Below are positions 13,066-20,438 of a stretch of 33,859 bases of DNA, piece by piece. The DNA is from Candidatus Woesearchaeota archaeon CG10_big_fil_rev_8_21_14_0_10_37_12 (GTDB taxonomy: Archaea; Nanobdellota; Nanobdellia; Woesearchaeales; ARS49). How positions within the stretch are numbered: the stretch's first letter is position 1; every line of letters begins with the position of its first letter. The stretch lies in contig PCYA01000002.1 in NCBI GenBank assembly GCA_002762795.1, forward strand, positions 1 to 33,859, in the 5' to 3' direction. Both the position numbers and the translations under genes were made by a program. A model generated the notes under the pieces. It was not told the DNA's origin. It ran no database searches and was given only the letters and a program-made list of their open reading frames with translations.

Positions 13066-14112
13066 ATGGTTTACTGGTCAGATGTATTGCGATATGAATT
13101 TTTAAATAACACTGTTCAGGAGTATTTTCTTGCATTACTTGTTCTTGTTTTTGGTGTTGGCATACTTAAATTGTTCAAATGTGTTGTTATTAATAGGCTT
13201 GAAACGTGGGCGAAAAGAACAAAAACTGATGTTGATGATTTAATCGTTAATGTTGTTGAGCGATTAGGAAGTCCATTTTATTGGATCGTTTCATTATGTT
13301 TTGCAGTACAGTTCATTAACATCCCTTTGTTGAACAAGATCGTGTATTATGCTGCATTAATCATCATTCCATTTTATATTGTGCTTTGCATTCAAGAAAT
13401 TATAACATATGGAACAAAAAAAATTGTTTCGAAACAAAAAAAAGATGATAATAGCATTGTTGAACTGTTAGGAAAAATAATCAAATGGGCGTTGTGGTTA
13501 ATTGCAATTTTATTAATTTTGGACAATCTAGGTTACAACATTTCTGCATTATTGGCCGGCCTTGGTGTTGGTGGCATCGCAATAGCATTCGCACTACAAA
13601 ATGTTCTTACTGATGTGTTTGCTTCATTTTCAATTTATCTTGATAAGCCGTTTCAAAAGGGAGATTTTATTGTTACAGGACAGGATTCGGGAACTGTTGA
13701 GCGTATTGGTATTAAGAGTACTAGAATTAGAACGTTGCAAGGGCAAGAGTTAGTTATTTCTAATAAAGAGTTGACTGAAAGCCGAGTTCATAATTATAAA
13801 AAAATGGAACAGCGCAGAATTGTATTTCAGTTTGGTGTAACCTACGAAACGCCAAATACTAAGTTGGAAAAAATTCCCAAGATCATAAAAGATATTTTTG
13901 GCAAGATTAAACTCGCAAAACTTGACAGAATACACTTTTTCCAATTTGCTGATTCGAGTTTGAATTTTGAAGTAGTTTATTTTCTTGACTCAAGCGACTA
14001 CACAAAGTATATGGATATCCAGCAAAAAATTAATTTAGCAATTAAGAAAGAGTTTGAAAAGGAAAAAATTGAAATGGCATATCCGACAAGAACAGTGTAC
14101 ATGAGGAAATAA
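13066..14112 (+). CDS. MscS-family mechanosensitive channel
   Basis: This 348-residue membrane protein has about five N-terminal helices followed by the conserved pore helix and beta domain of small-conductance mechanosensitive channels. Diagnostic parts are GLGVGGIAIAFALQN (pore-lining, about 165-180), then DKPFQKGDFI, GTVERIGIKSTRIRTLQGQ and ISNKEL. Such channels open under membrane tension and release solutes during osmotic downshock. A TATA-like TTTTTTAAAGC lies about 28 bp before the ATG. The stop codon overlaps the ATG of the following Nudix gene (TAATG). Confidence 0.93.
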   Translation: MVYWSDVLRYEFLNNTVQEYFLALLVLVFGVGILKLFKCVVINRLETWAKRTKTDVDDLIVNVVERLGSPFYWIVSLCFAVQFINIPLLNKIVYYAALIIIPFYIVLCIQEIITYGTKKIVSKQKKDDNSIVELLGKIIKWALWLIAILLILDNLGYNISALLAGLGVGGIAIAFALQNVLTDVFASFSIYLDKPFQKGDFIVTGQDSGTVERIGIKSTRIRTLQGQELVISNKELTESRVHNYKKMEQRRIVFQFGVTYETPNTKLEKIPKIIKDIFGKIKLAKLDRIHFFQFADSSLNFEVVYFLDSSDYTKYMDIQQKINLAIKKEFEKEKIEMAYPTRTVYMRK

Positions 14113-14513
14113 TGCCACACATGAAAACAATGGTTGCTGAGTACGCAATTATTCTGAATGAAAAGAATGAATTTTTAATGGTTAAATTGAAAAATCATAG
14201 CTGGCATTTCCCTGGCGGCAGATTAAATGAATGCGAAACTTCCATAACTGCTCTCAAAAGAGAAGTAAAAGAAGAAACAAATTTGGAAATAACAAATATT
14301 AATCCTATATTTACGCGTTGCTTCGATGAAGGAGAAAATCATAAGTACGGCGTGTTTTTCTCAGCAAGAGTTAAAGAACCATACACAGTTAAAATAAGTG
14401 ATGAACATAACGATTTTGCGTGGTTTAATAAAAATCAATTAAGTGAAATACACTTTTGGCAACCGTTTTATAAAGAACTTCTAGAGAGGTATTTCAAACA
14501 ACTCTCACAGTAA
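14112..14513 (+). CDS. Nudix hydrolase
   Basis: This 133-residue protein carries a full Nudix box from about Gly36: G-x5-E-x7-REVKEE, with REVKEE at 50-55 binding the divalent metal. Nudix enzymes hydrolyse nucleoside diphosphates linked to another moiety. The substrate cannot be read from this sequence; the ILNEKNEFLMVKLKNHSWHFPGG opening is like MutT/ADP-ribose-type members. It starts on the last base of the channel gene's stop codon and its 3' end overlaps the convergent pilin-like gene by 20 bp. Confidence 0.92.
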   Translation: MPHMKTMVAEYAIILNEKNEFLMVKLKNHSWHFPGGRLNECETSITALKREVKEETNLEITNINPIFTRCFDEGENHKYGVFFSARVKEPYTVKISDEHNDFAWFNKNQLSEIHFWQPFYKELLERYFKQLSQ

Positions 14514-15126
14514 CTTGATAAACCTTACCAGTATAAACTTCTGCAGGATTAAATTCGTCAGGTGTTCTCGGGCAGGGATGAGGAACTTCGTTGTTTGCTG
14601 TTAATGACGTATCATAAACACACACATTGAATGTGTAATCTCCGTTGGTTGTTGCTTTCCCTGATCCTATGTTGGGGTATGCGCGTATTCCTATTGGTAT
14701 GACTTGTTGTTGGTTTCTCATAATCATTCCTCCACGCATTGCAGTAAATCTTCCTAACCAGTTGTCTTGAATAAATTGCTCATCTGCTTCTATAGTTTGT
14801 CCGTCTGGAGTGTATGCTTTTGAAAAAACAATTCCTACACTGAATTGTCTTGGATCTCCTACGTTTCGTATGCCTAATCCAAATGAAACCCTTTTTCCTT
14901 TTGTTACTGTTTGTACTGAGATTGGTATTGCGACTAGTTTATTGCCAATGCGCAGTGAGTTAATGATTTGATCTTCTGTTTGCTTGTCAAGAACTGCTTG
15001 CAATTCTTCTGCTTCTCCAAACCAGTTTGTTAAATAATACAGCGATAAGGTAAACAAGATTATTCCAAGAATGAGCATGACAATCATGCTAATACTGATT
15101 TCAAAACCTTTTTTTGAGCGAATCAT
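14494..15126 (-). CDS. Type IV pilin-like secreted protein with class III signal peptide
   Basis: The 210-residue protein starts with a short basic leader RSKKG, then FEISISMIVMLILGIILFTLSLYYL. This fits an archaeal prepilin in which the peptidase would cut after Gly and the hydrophobic helix would form the filament core or a membrane anchor. The remainder is beta-rich with YTFNVCVYD and two Cys near the end. Its ATG overlaps the stop of the upstream lipoprotein gene by 4 bp (ATGA), so the two are coexpressed. It is a likely part of a surface filament or its accessory. The filament type is not certain. Confidence 0.75.
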   Translation of the reverse strand: MIRSKKGFEISISMIVMLILGIILFTLSLYYLTNWFGEAEELQAVLDKQTEDQIINSLRIGNKLVAIPISVQTVTKGKRVSFGLGIRNVGDPRQFSVGIVFSKAYTPDGQTIEADEQFIQDNWLGRFTAMRGGMIMRNQQQVIPIGIRAYPNIGSGKATTNGDYTFNVCVYDTSLTANNEVPHPCPRTPDEFNPAEVYTGKVYQVTVRVV

Positions 15127-16511
15127 TGTGGGTTGATAAATGTTATGTCTCCTAAACTTTTTTGGTATTGTCCTCTTTTTATTTCTCCGTTTTCTTGGTA
15201 GTTATACCAGATTGCTAAGGTAACTCGTCTTTCTTCTTCTGGAAAGTTTGTAGTGATGCTTCTGATAGTTACTGTGTTTACTGTTTGCGTTATTTGTGCG
15301 TTTGGTTGTGTTTCTGCAAGGAGTTGTTGTCCTTCTAATAATCTTATTGTTTCAATGACGATATTTCCAACAGCTTCGTCTTTTTCATAAATTGCAAAGC
15401 CAAATTCAAATGAATCTTGGAGTACGTTGAATGGTTGATTGAATCGGTAGTTGTTGTTTAGTCGCGCAGATCCTATTCTTCTGTCGTCAAAAATATTTTG
15501 TGCTTCTGTCTGAATATTTTGTTTGAGTATTGTTGTACACTTGTTTGTTTTACATGAGTAGTCAAGGTAGTCTCCTGCGCTTCCTTCGCAATAACCGCAA
15601 TCCTGTTCGCAGCTGCATTTGTTTTCATTTGCGTCGCAGATAAAGTTTCCGCAAGTATTTGGTATTGGTTCGTGCATGCAGAAGTTATTTGTTTGTGCAT
15701 TGCAGTAATCTCTTGTTCCTGAATTTTTATCATCGCAACTTGCTGGGCAAGGATATTCTACATCAGGGTTTACGTAAATAATTTTTTCGTTGTATCCATT
15801 TCTAAAGGTTTCTTGTTTTGGCGTTTTTGTACTTCCACGCAGAGTTGAATACTCATAATCAATGTTAATGATGATGTTGCTGAGTTCTCCTTCAACAAGA
15901 ACTGTTTGTAGTTCTAGGATTATCTGTTCTGTTATTTTGCTTCCTGCTCTCCAAAGTGGCTTATTTACTGGTTGTCTTGCAAGTATGATGGTTCTTCCGT
16001 CTTCGGTTTTTCCTATAAGTTCTAATGCAGTTATTTTAATGTCTGTATTTCTGCCACCTTCGCGTGCAAGAGTTACAGCAACATCAAACGTGTCTTTTTT
16101 TAGATTGAATGGTTGATTGTACACTGTTTCGATGCTGAATTTGTCTCCTGCCGAGCTTAATTCTTTTGCTGTTGCTACAGGTTTAACTTGTGATTGAATA
16201 ACGTCTTGAACGCACATATCTTCTATGCATTGTTGTGTTAAATATTTGCTTTGCGACACTTTTCCCGTGCATGGTTTACAGTCTTGTGCGCAAGTGCACC
16301 CATTTTCATCATTTGTTGTTTCGCAAATATCATTACCGCATTTGTTTGGCAGCGCTTCGTATTTGCAAAAATTATCTATACATGCCGCTTTGTATCCTTC
16401 TGTTGATTTTGCAGTACAATCTGCTGCTGTTTCACATTCTTTTGAACTGCATGAAGTAAGAATTAGGAGTAAACTGATCATTACAATAAATAATATGAAT
16501 TTACACCTCAT
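15123..16511 (-). CDS. Cys-rich secreted lipoprotein-like surface protein
   Basis: This 462-residue protein has a hydrophobic signal with the lipobox-like LLLILTSC at about 14-21. Two Cys-rich modules follow (GNDICETTNDENGCTCAQDC and a GNFICDANENKCSCEQDC-type repeat), each preceding a beta-rich domain of about 130 residues, so the protein is a tandem duplication. Spaced CGN.IC...C.C..DC modules are common in surface proteins of archaea. A TATA box on the minus strand (TTTATAAA, about 16535-16542) lies 25 bp before the ATG. It is followed and overlapped by the pilin-like gene, which suggests a joint surface complex. Confidence 0.75.
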   Translation of the reverse strand: MRCKFILFIVMISLLLILTSCSSKECETAADCTAKSTEGYKAACIDNFCKYEALPNKCGNDICETTNDENGCTCAQDCKPCTGKVSQSKYLTQQCIEDMCVQDVIQSQVKPVATAKELSSAGDKFSIETVYNQPFNLKKDTFDVAVTLAREGGRNTDIKITALELIGKTEDGRTIILARQPVNKPLWRAGSKITEQIILELQTVLVEGELSNIIINIDYEYSTLRGSTKTPKQETFRNGYNEKIIYVNPDVEYPCPASCDDKNSGTRDYCNAQTNNFCMHEPIPNTCGNFICDANENKCSCEQDCGYCEGSAGDYLDYSCKTNKCTTILKQNIQTEAQNIFDDRRIGSARLNNNYRFNQPFNVLQDSFEFGFAIYEKDEAVGNIVIETIRLLEGQQLLAETQPNAQITQTVNTVTIRSITTNFPEEERRVTLAIWYNYQENGEIKRGQYQKSLGDITFINPQ

Positions 16512-16544
16512 TTTAAGATTTATCTGGAAAAGAAGTTTATAAAT

Positions 16545-17108
16545 TTATGCTCTTAAACGCGAGAGATCTTCTGGAATTTGCACTGTTTGTCTGGTTCGTT
16601 CATAGCTTCGTCTGCAAATTCCTGCAAGTGAGCGATAAAGTTTTGCATCTTCGGAAAATTCGTAGCGGTCTCTGAAGTCAAAACCATCTGTTTCTTCTAT
16701 TGTTAGATAGCCTTTTGTGTTCATGAGCAAAAAGTCTATGTCTGGTTGGTCTGCAAAGTTTGGATCAATAATATTTGCATGATCCCAGTCAATGAAAATA
16801 GGATGCCCATCTGTTCTACGAATAACAATATTTTCAGGGTGTAAATCACCATGATCAATACATGCTGCTGCTAGTACTCCTAAATGAGTTCCTATTGTTC
16901 TGTAGATTCCTTTTAATACATCTGGTCTTACGTAAGGTCGCGCGTCGTCTAGAAGAATATTTAAACGTGCACCTTCCACTTCTTCTACTTCTATGTCCGC
17001 ATCATCCACGCTAAGAACCCGTGCAGTAATCCCTCTTCTACTGAACTCTTTAAAATAAGGTACTAAATGTGCGTCTTTGAGATGTTCGTATAGTTTCATA
17101 AGGATCAT
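16545..17108 (-). CDS. Small protein-kinase-like / aminoglycoside-phosphotransferase-like protein, N-lobe short or missing
   Basis: The 187-residue product has a kinase C-lobe: hinge EVEEVEGARL (about 40-49), catalytic HGDLHPENI (86-94) and metal-binding FIDWDH (105-110), as in Bud32, RIO and APH/choline kinase relatives. The Gly loop and ATP-binding Lys of the N-lobe are not in this reading. The same frame stays open upstream to about 17276 with no ATG, GTG or TTG, and would read FVLKEG and TLIKFN, so an unusual start or a frameshift could supply the missing lobe. Alternatively the upstream DNA is a structured RNA. ATG at 17099 is an alternative start. Confidence 0.65.
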   Translation of the reverse strand: MILMKLYEHLKDAHLVPYFKEFSRRGITARVLSVDDADIEVEEVEGARLNILLDDARPYVRPDVLKGIYRTIGTHLGVLAAACIDHGDLHPENIVIRRTDGHPIFIDWDHANIIDPNFADQPDIDFLLMNTKGYLTIEETDGFDFRDRYEFSEDAKLYRSLAGICRRSYERTRQTVQIPEDLSRLRA

Positions 17109-17255
17109 GACGCTCTGGCAGACCGAGCCATAGGGGGAGAGAAGAAAGCATCGGTGCTTCCCTGCCAGCGCGTTGAATTTGATTAAGGTAGGACGCGTAC
17201 CCTCTTTAAGAACAAACCACCATCCACGATGTTTTGTTCCTGGCCAGTAGTATAA
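17105..17255 (-). ncRNA. Candidate structured RNA or leader upstream of the kinase-like gene
   Basis: About 150 bp of GC-rich DNA (near 50%) stands out from its AT-rich surroundings. On the minus strand a strong BRE/TATA (AAACTTTTAAATA, about 17261-17273) would start transcription near 17240-17247. The RNA would fold into GAACAAA/TTTGTTC, GGTA/TACC and CGCTGGCAG/CTGCCAGAGCG stems, with an inner GAAGCA/TGCTTTC hairpin. I could not match it to RNase P RNA, SRP RNA or a riboswitch I know. The competing view is that it encodes an N-terminal extension of the kinase. The remaining 100 bp to 17362 holds only the promoter and AT-rich DNA. Confidence 0.4.
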
Positions 17256-17362
17256 TAAGAAAGTATTTAAAAGTTTTGGTCAATTTTTTATCAAAAAGGA
17301 AAAAATAGTTGTTTTTAGGGTGTTTTGAAGGGATTTAAAGAAGAAATTATCTAATTCATGAA

Positions 17363-17587
17363 TCATCTGACTCTTTCAAACTGCGTGATGATAACCCATG
17401 CAAATACGAGCATGACTATTGCTCCTGTGATGATGTACCAAATGCCTTCAGTATAGTCAACAGAAATGCAAACATAAACTCCCCAGCCCATTAATGCTGC
17501 GCCAATCCATAAGAATTTATCTAGCACTAATTTCATTATTTCAAATTCTTCGTGTCCTGCTAGTCTTCTTTTTATTGATTTTGCCAT
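17363..17587 (-). CDS. Small two-helix membrane protein
   Basis: This 74-residue protein has a basic N terminus (MAKSIKRRLAGHEEFEIMK) followed by two membrane helices at about 25-42 and 50-68 with a short loop DYTEGI between. No family is recognised. It starts 15 bp downstream of the pilin-like gene's stop and is probably cotranscribed with it. The basic cytoplasmic head suggests a small accessory of the neighbouring surface system, which is only a contextual guess. Confidence 0.75.
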   Translation of the reverse strand: MAKSIKRRLAGHEEFEIMKLVLDKFLWIGAALMGWGVYVCISVDYTEGIWYIITGAIVMLVFAWVIITQFERVR

Positions 17588-17602
17588 TTTCTGTTTTTTA
17601 TT

Positions 17603-18292
17603 TTATGCTACATCCACTATGAATTTTTTGCTTGCGTACAATGCATCTTCAAACGAGCTGAAGTCTGGATCGTCTGCACATGCTCTGTCATCAATTGCTT
17701 TGTAAACATTAACTTCCATTTCGTATGAATCTGATTTTAAACCTCTAACAAGCAATACCGCATCGTAGACGTCTCCATCATAATCTTTCAAGTCAAATTG
17801 TCCAAGTATTGTTCTGAACCAGTTTCGTTCTGGAGCAAGGTTTGATACAAAGCCATCGTTATCAAAATCATAACCGCCTACTGCAATGTTATTTAAAGTA
17901 TCTCTTGGATCACAATATGCGTCCGGTGTAAATGGTTGGATGCATTTAACTTCTACTCTGAAACAAACTCTATCTCTTCCTTCCTCGCGATTAGCTGCTG
18001 TGTTTCTAACACCAATAACAACTCCACTTGGTTTTCCTACGTTTACTTTGTCTGGTATTGAAAATACTAAGAGTTCTCCTCCTGAGCGTACTTGTTCTCG
18101 TAATTGTTCTCTGATTCCTGTGAGTTGTTGTTCTACTAAGGATGTTCCTGCTCCGAATTGTTTTTTGATGAATGATATTCCTAGACCAAGAACTGTGATT
18201 GCAATTATAAGCACAACAATTGCTGTGATGGATAATTCGAGAGCTCCTCGTTTGTTCCATTCTAAAGCACCAGTGTGCTTGTTAAACTTCAT
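17603..18292 (-). CDS. Type IV pilin-like secreted protein (second in cluster)
   Basis: This 229-residue protein has the leader EWNKRG followed by ALELSITAIVVLIIAITVLGLGISFI, a class III prepilin-type signal with likely cleavage after Gly. The mature part is beta-rich with VFSIPDKVNVGKPSGVVIGVRN, and its Cys residues could form disulfides. Start: an AGAGGTG ribosome site lies a few bases before the ATG, and a TATA (TATTTAAATA, about 18332-18341) lies about 40 bp further up. This leadered arrangement differs from the leaderless genes nearby. Its layout parallels the pilin-like protein at 14494-15126, so the two are likely components of one filament or surface system. Confidence 0.78.
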   Translation of the reverse strand: MKFNKHTGALEWNKRGALELSITAIVVLIIAITVLGLGISFIKKQFGAGTSLVEQQLTGIREQLREQVRSGGELLVFSIPDKVNVGKPSGVVIGVRNTAANREEGRDRVCFRVEVKCIQPFTPDAYCDPRDTLNNIAVGGYDFDNDGFVSNLAPERNWFRTILGQFDLKDYDGDVYDAVLLVRGLKSDSYEMEVNVYKAIDDRACADDPDFSSFEDALYASKKFIVDVA

Positions 18293-18354
18293 TTATGCAC
18301 CTCTTTATGTTGTTTGGAATGTAATGTTTGTATTTAAATATTGCTGTATTACTA

Positions 18355-18972
18355 TTAGTCTGTTACCACACCTTGCATAGTGTGTGCTTCACAATCACAA
18401 GTTGCAATGCCTTCTTTGCTTGTAAAGCTGCAATCTAACGTTGGTGTTGAAAATCGTCCATGAATGATGTAAAAGTATTCTCTTGAATATCCATATAAGT
18501 CCATGTTAAAGAATGTCAGTCGTTCTTTTTTTGGTACGCGAACAACGGTTTCTGCGCTTAAGCTAAGCATTGTTTCTGCTTCTTTTGATTGTAGTAGTGT
18601 TTCTCCTCTAGTTAAGTCCAGTGTGCCGAAGGTGGTTGTTCTTCCTACAATGAAATTCATGGTTTTGGTTTTTTCCACACCTTGTGTTGTGAAACTTGTT
18701 GATGTATCCATTGTTTGATATGCGAGTTGTCTGTATAAATCTCGTGCAATATCAGTACAAATTCCTGATGGAAAACTAAATGCTTCGACTCCCAAATAGT
18801 TTGTTGATACTTTGTGCAATGTGTGTGCGTACGTTTGCTGGTTTTCTTCTGTTGTGTGAATAATAGCATACCCGGTTAACCCTGTTGGACTAGATGTATC
18901 TAGGCCAATAAGAAGAAAAAATACAACTACTCCCAATGATAAGTATAAGCAAAATTGTCCTGCAAATTTCAT
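18355..18972 (-). CDS. Secreted or membrane-anchored protein of unknown function
   Basis: This 205-residue protein has an N-terminal hydrophobic helix (CLYLSLGVVVFFLLIGL, about 7-23), then a beta-rich extracellular domain with several Cys, ending in TSKEGIATCDCEAHTMQG. I chose ATG at 18972 because AGAGGT precedes it closely; the in-frame ATG at 18999 lies upstream of that ribosome site. A TATA-like TTTAAATAT lies near 19009. It resembles the surface proteins downstream in style but has no prepilin motif. Function unknown. Confidence 0.72.
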   Translation of the reverse strand: MKFAGQFCLYLSLGVVVFFLLIGLDTSSPTGLTGYAIIHTTEENQQTYAHTLHKVSTNYLGVEAFSFPSGICTDIARDLYRQLAYQTMDTSTSFTTQGVEKTKTMNFIVGRTTTFGTLDLTRGETLLQSKEAETMLSLSAETVVRVPKKERLTFFNMDLYGYSREYFYIIHGRFSTPTLDCSFTSKEGIATCDCEAHTMQGVVTD

Positions 18973-19140
18973 AAAAACCTCTTTTAAATCAGTTATCAAT
19001 TAAAAGATATTTAAAGCTTTTCCTAATAGTTAAGGAAGACGTAAGTACCGCATAAACATATTATATGTAGGAAATCCACATAAAGGACTCATTACTCTCT
19101 GGACTTCTAGTATGCTCAAGAATCACCACTATTCGTTATT

Positions 19141-19260
19141 GCAAAGTTCGCAGGACTTTGCACGGGGGTTTAATACCCCACCCTTTAGGGCGAACTTTGC
19201 AAGTAGAAAAACGCATGATAAAATACCCCTACTTTCAGGTCGGGGAATAGTGCGTTTTTC
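19141..19260. mobile_element. Pair of IS200/IS605-like palindromes (element remnant)
   Basis: Hairpin 1 has a perfect 11-bp stem GCAAAGTTCGC/GCGAACTTTGC (19141-19151 and 19190-19200) with a subterminal GGGG...ATACCCC and CCCTTTAGGG. Hairpin 2 has a perfect 10-bp stem GAAAAACGCA/TGCGTTTTTC (19206-19215 and 19251-19260) with ATACCCCTACTTTCAGGTCGGGG inside. The shared ATACCCC...CTTT.AGG core, spaced 50 bp, resembles subterminal palindromes of IS200/IS605 elements. No transposase or TnpB remains. Confidence 0.4.
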
Positions 19261-19350
19261 TTTATTTATTAATGGTTATTCTTGACATCTTCCAAACTTC
19301 AGCAAGCGATTTAAACCATGCATCATCATTGCCGCTTGCTAATGCTACAA

Positions 19351-19367
19351 AAGGTTTTTAAAACCTT
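19351..19367 (+). promoter_or_regulatory. Palindromic TATA-box region of zpr1
   Basis: AAGGTTTTTAAAACCTT is a perfect 8+1+8 palindrome centred 26 bp before the ATG at 19385, so the TATA box itself sits in the inverted repeat. A dimeric repressor covering it would block TBP binding. It could also simply be a symmetric TATA. Confidence 0.45.
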
Positions 19368-19384
19368 GTGAGCTAAATAACTGT

Positions 19385-19918
19385 ATGGCTGAGCAATCAC
19401 AATCACTATCAGGACAATTATGCCCAATGTGCGGCACAAAAAATCTGACATTAACCGAAGCAGAAAATGAAGTGCCTTATTTTGGCAAATTATTTTTATT
19501 CAGCATGACTTGCTCAAAATGCCATTACTACAAATCTGACGTTGAAGCAGCAGAGCAAAAAGAACCTGCACGATTCACATTTGAAGTTTCTGGCAAAGAT
19601 GACTTGAATGCGCGTATTGTAAGAAGCAGTGAAGGATTTGTAAAAATCCCTCACGTAGGAACAATAGAACCTGGTCCTGATGCAGAGGGTTTTGTTTCAA
19701 ATGTTGAAGGTTTGATTATGAGATTCAAAAAACAGATTGAAACATTGAGAGATAATGCTGAGGATGATGAAGATAAAAAGAAAGCCAAAAATCTTCTTAA
19801 GAAGCTGCAAAAAGTGTTGTGGGGAGATGAAAAACTGAAAATTATCATCGAGGATTCTACAGGTAATAGCGCAATTGTTTCTGAAAAAGCAAAACGTGAA
19901 GCGTTAAAGAAAAAATGA
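19385..19918 (+). CDS. zpr1: ZPR1-type zinc finger protein
   Basis: This 177-residue protein has a four-cysteine zinc ribbon, CPMC (13-16) and CSKC (43-46), spaced as in ZPR1 domains. The ZPR1 beta domain follows (RFTFEVSGKDDLNARIVRSSEG, VKIPHVGTIEPG) and then a helical charged tail. Archaeal ZPR1 proteins carry a single domain, where eukaryotic ZPR1 has two. In eukaryotes ZPR1 helps fold elongation factor eEF1A; the archaeal role is less clear. The message looks leaderless, and the stop overlaps the next gene by 4 bp. Confidence 0.88.
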   Translation: MAEQSQSLSGQLCPMCGTKNLTLTEAENEVPYFGKLFLFSMTCSKCHYYKSDVEAAEQKEPARFTFEVSGKDDLNARIVRSSEGFVKIPHVGTIEPGPDAEGFVSNVEGLIMRFKKQIETLRDNAEDDEDKKKAKNLLKKLQKVLWGDEKLKIIIEDSTGNSAIVSEKAKREALKKK

Positions 19919-20304
19919 AATTCAGCATCTCCCGTTGGCATTATTGGTGGGCATATCTGTTAATCATTGTTCTTGCATTGTTTGCGTTATGGTTTAATGA
20001 CAAAGCATATGATTTGCTTGCGTGGCTTGCAGGCACAATCACTATACTCTTGCTCTTATTTTTCGAATGGTTTGTCCGTTGTAATCAAATAAAAGTTGGA
20101 ACTGTGCACATTGAAATTAAACAAGGAAAAAAGAAAACAAAAATTAATTACAATGATATTTCTGATATTGAGCTGCGACAAACAAAGTTTCAGAAAATTC
20201 TGGGATTTGGAACGATTTGCTTTATTGCAAAACAACATTTTGAAGTTGAGAATGTTGAGCATGTGAATAAAGCAAAACGACAAATTGAAAAATATTTGAA
20301 ATAA
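19915..20304 (+). CDS. Two-helix membrane protein with PH-like domain
   Basis: This 129-residue protein has two membrane helices (about 8-24 and 30-50), then a cytoplasmic domain with IKVGTVHIEIKQGKKKTKINYNDI and RQIEKYL, which resembles bacterial PH-like (YdbS/bPH2-type) domains. It overlaps zpr1 by 4 bp, so the two are translationally coupled. Function unknown. Confidence 0.72.
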   Translation: MKFSISRWHYWWAYLLIIVLALFALWFNDKAYDLLAWLAGTITILLLLFFEWFVRCNQIKVGTVHIEIKQGKKKTKINYNDISDIELRQTKFQKILGFGTICFIAKQHFEVENVEHVNKAKRQIEKYLK

Positions 20305-20438
20305 ATTGCTGGCAGTCTTCAAAATCTTAAAACTAATAACTCGTGCAAAACGCAGAAGTGTGAATTGAGAGATAGGCTTTTACTGGTCGCAGCACCAAAT
20401 TCGCTATATTTTTATAACCCGAAAAGTACTGTGTGCAT
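20305..20438. promoter_or_regulatory. pgk promoter region
   Basis: ATTTTTATAA (20408-20417) is centred 26 bp before ATG 20439, so the pgk message is probably leaderless. This picks 20439 over the in-frame GTG at 20433. Nothing else is recognisable in this gap. Confidence 0.55.

Larger units (their letters stand above)
18973..19384. other. Non-coding region with palindromes between surface cluster and zpr1
   Basis: This 412-bp stretch has no gene. It holds the minus-strand promoter near 19009, a small palindrome TATGTAGGAAATCCACATA (19063-19081), the two IS200/IS605-like hairpins at 19141-19260, and the palindromic zpr1 promoter at 19351-19367. Confidence 0.6.

Noticed and set aside
17105-17255. 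RNase P RNA or SRP RNA
   Set aside because: The conserved cores I know for these RNAs are not present on either strand; only generic stem-loops are seen.
18006-18260. Minus-strand frame rich in Arg, Ser and Thr overlapping the second pilin-like gene
   Set aside because: It is out of frame with the class III signal peptide gene and has no start signals.
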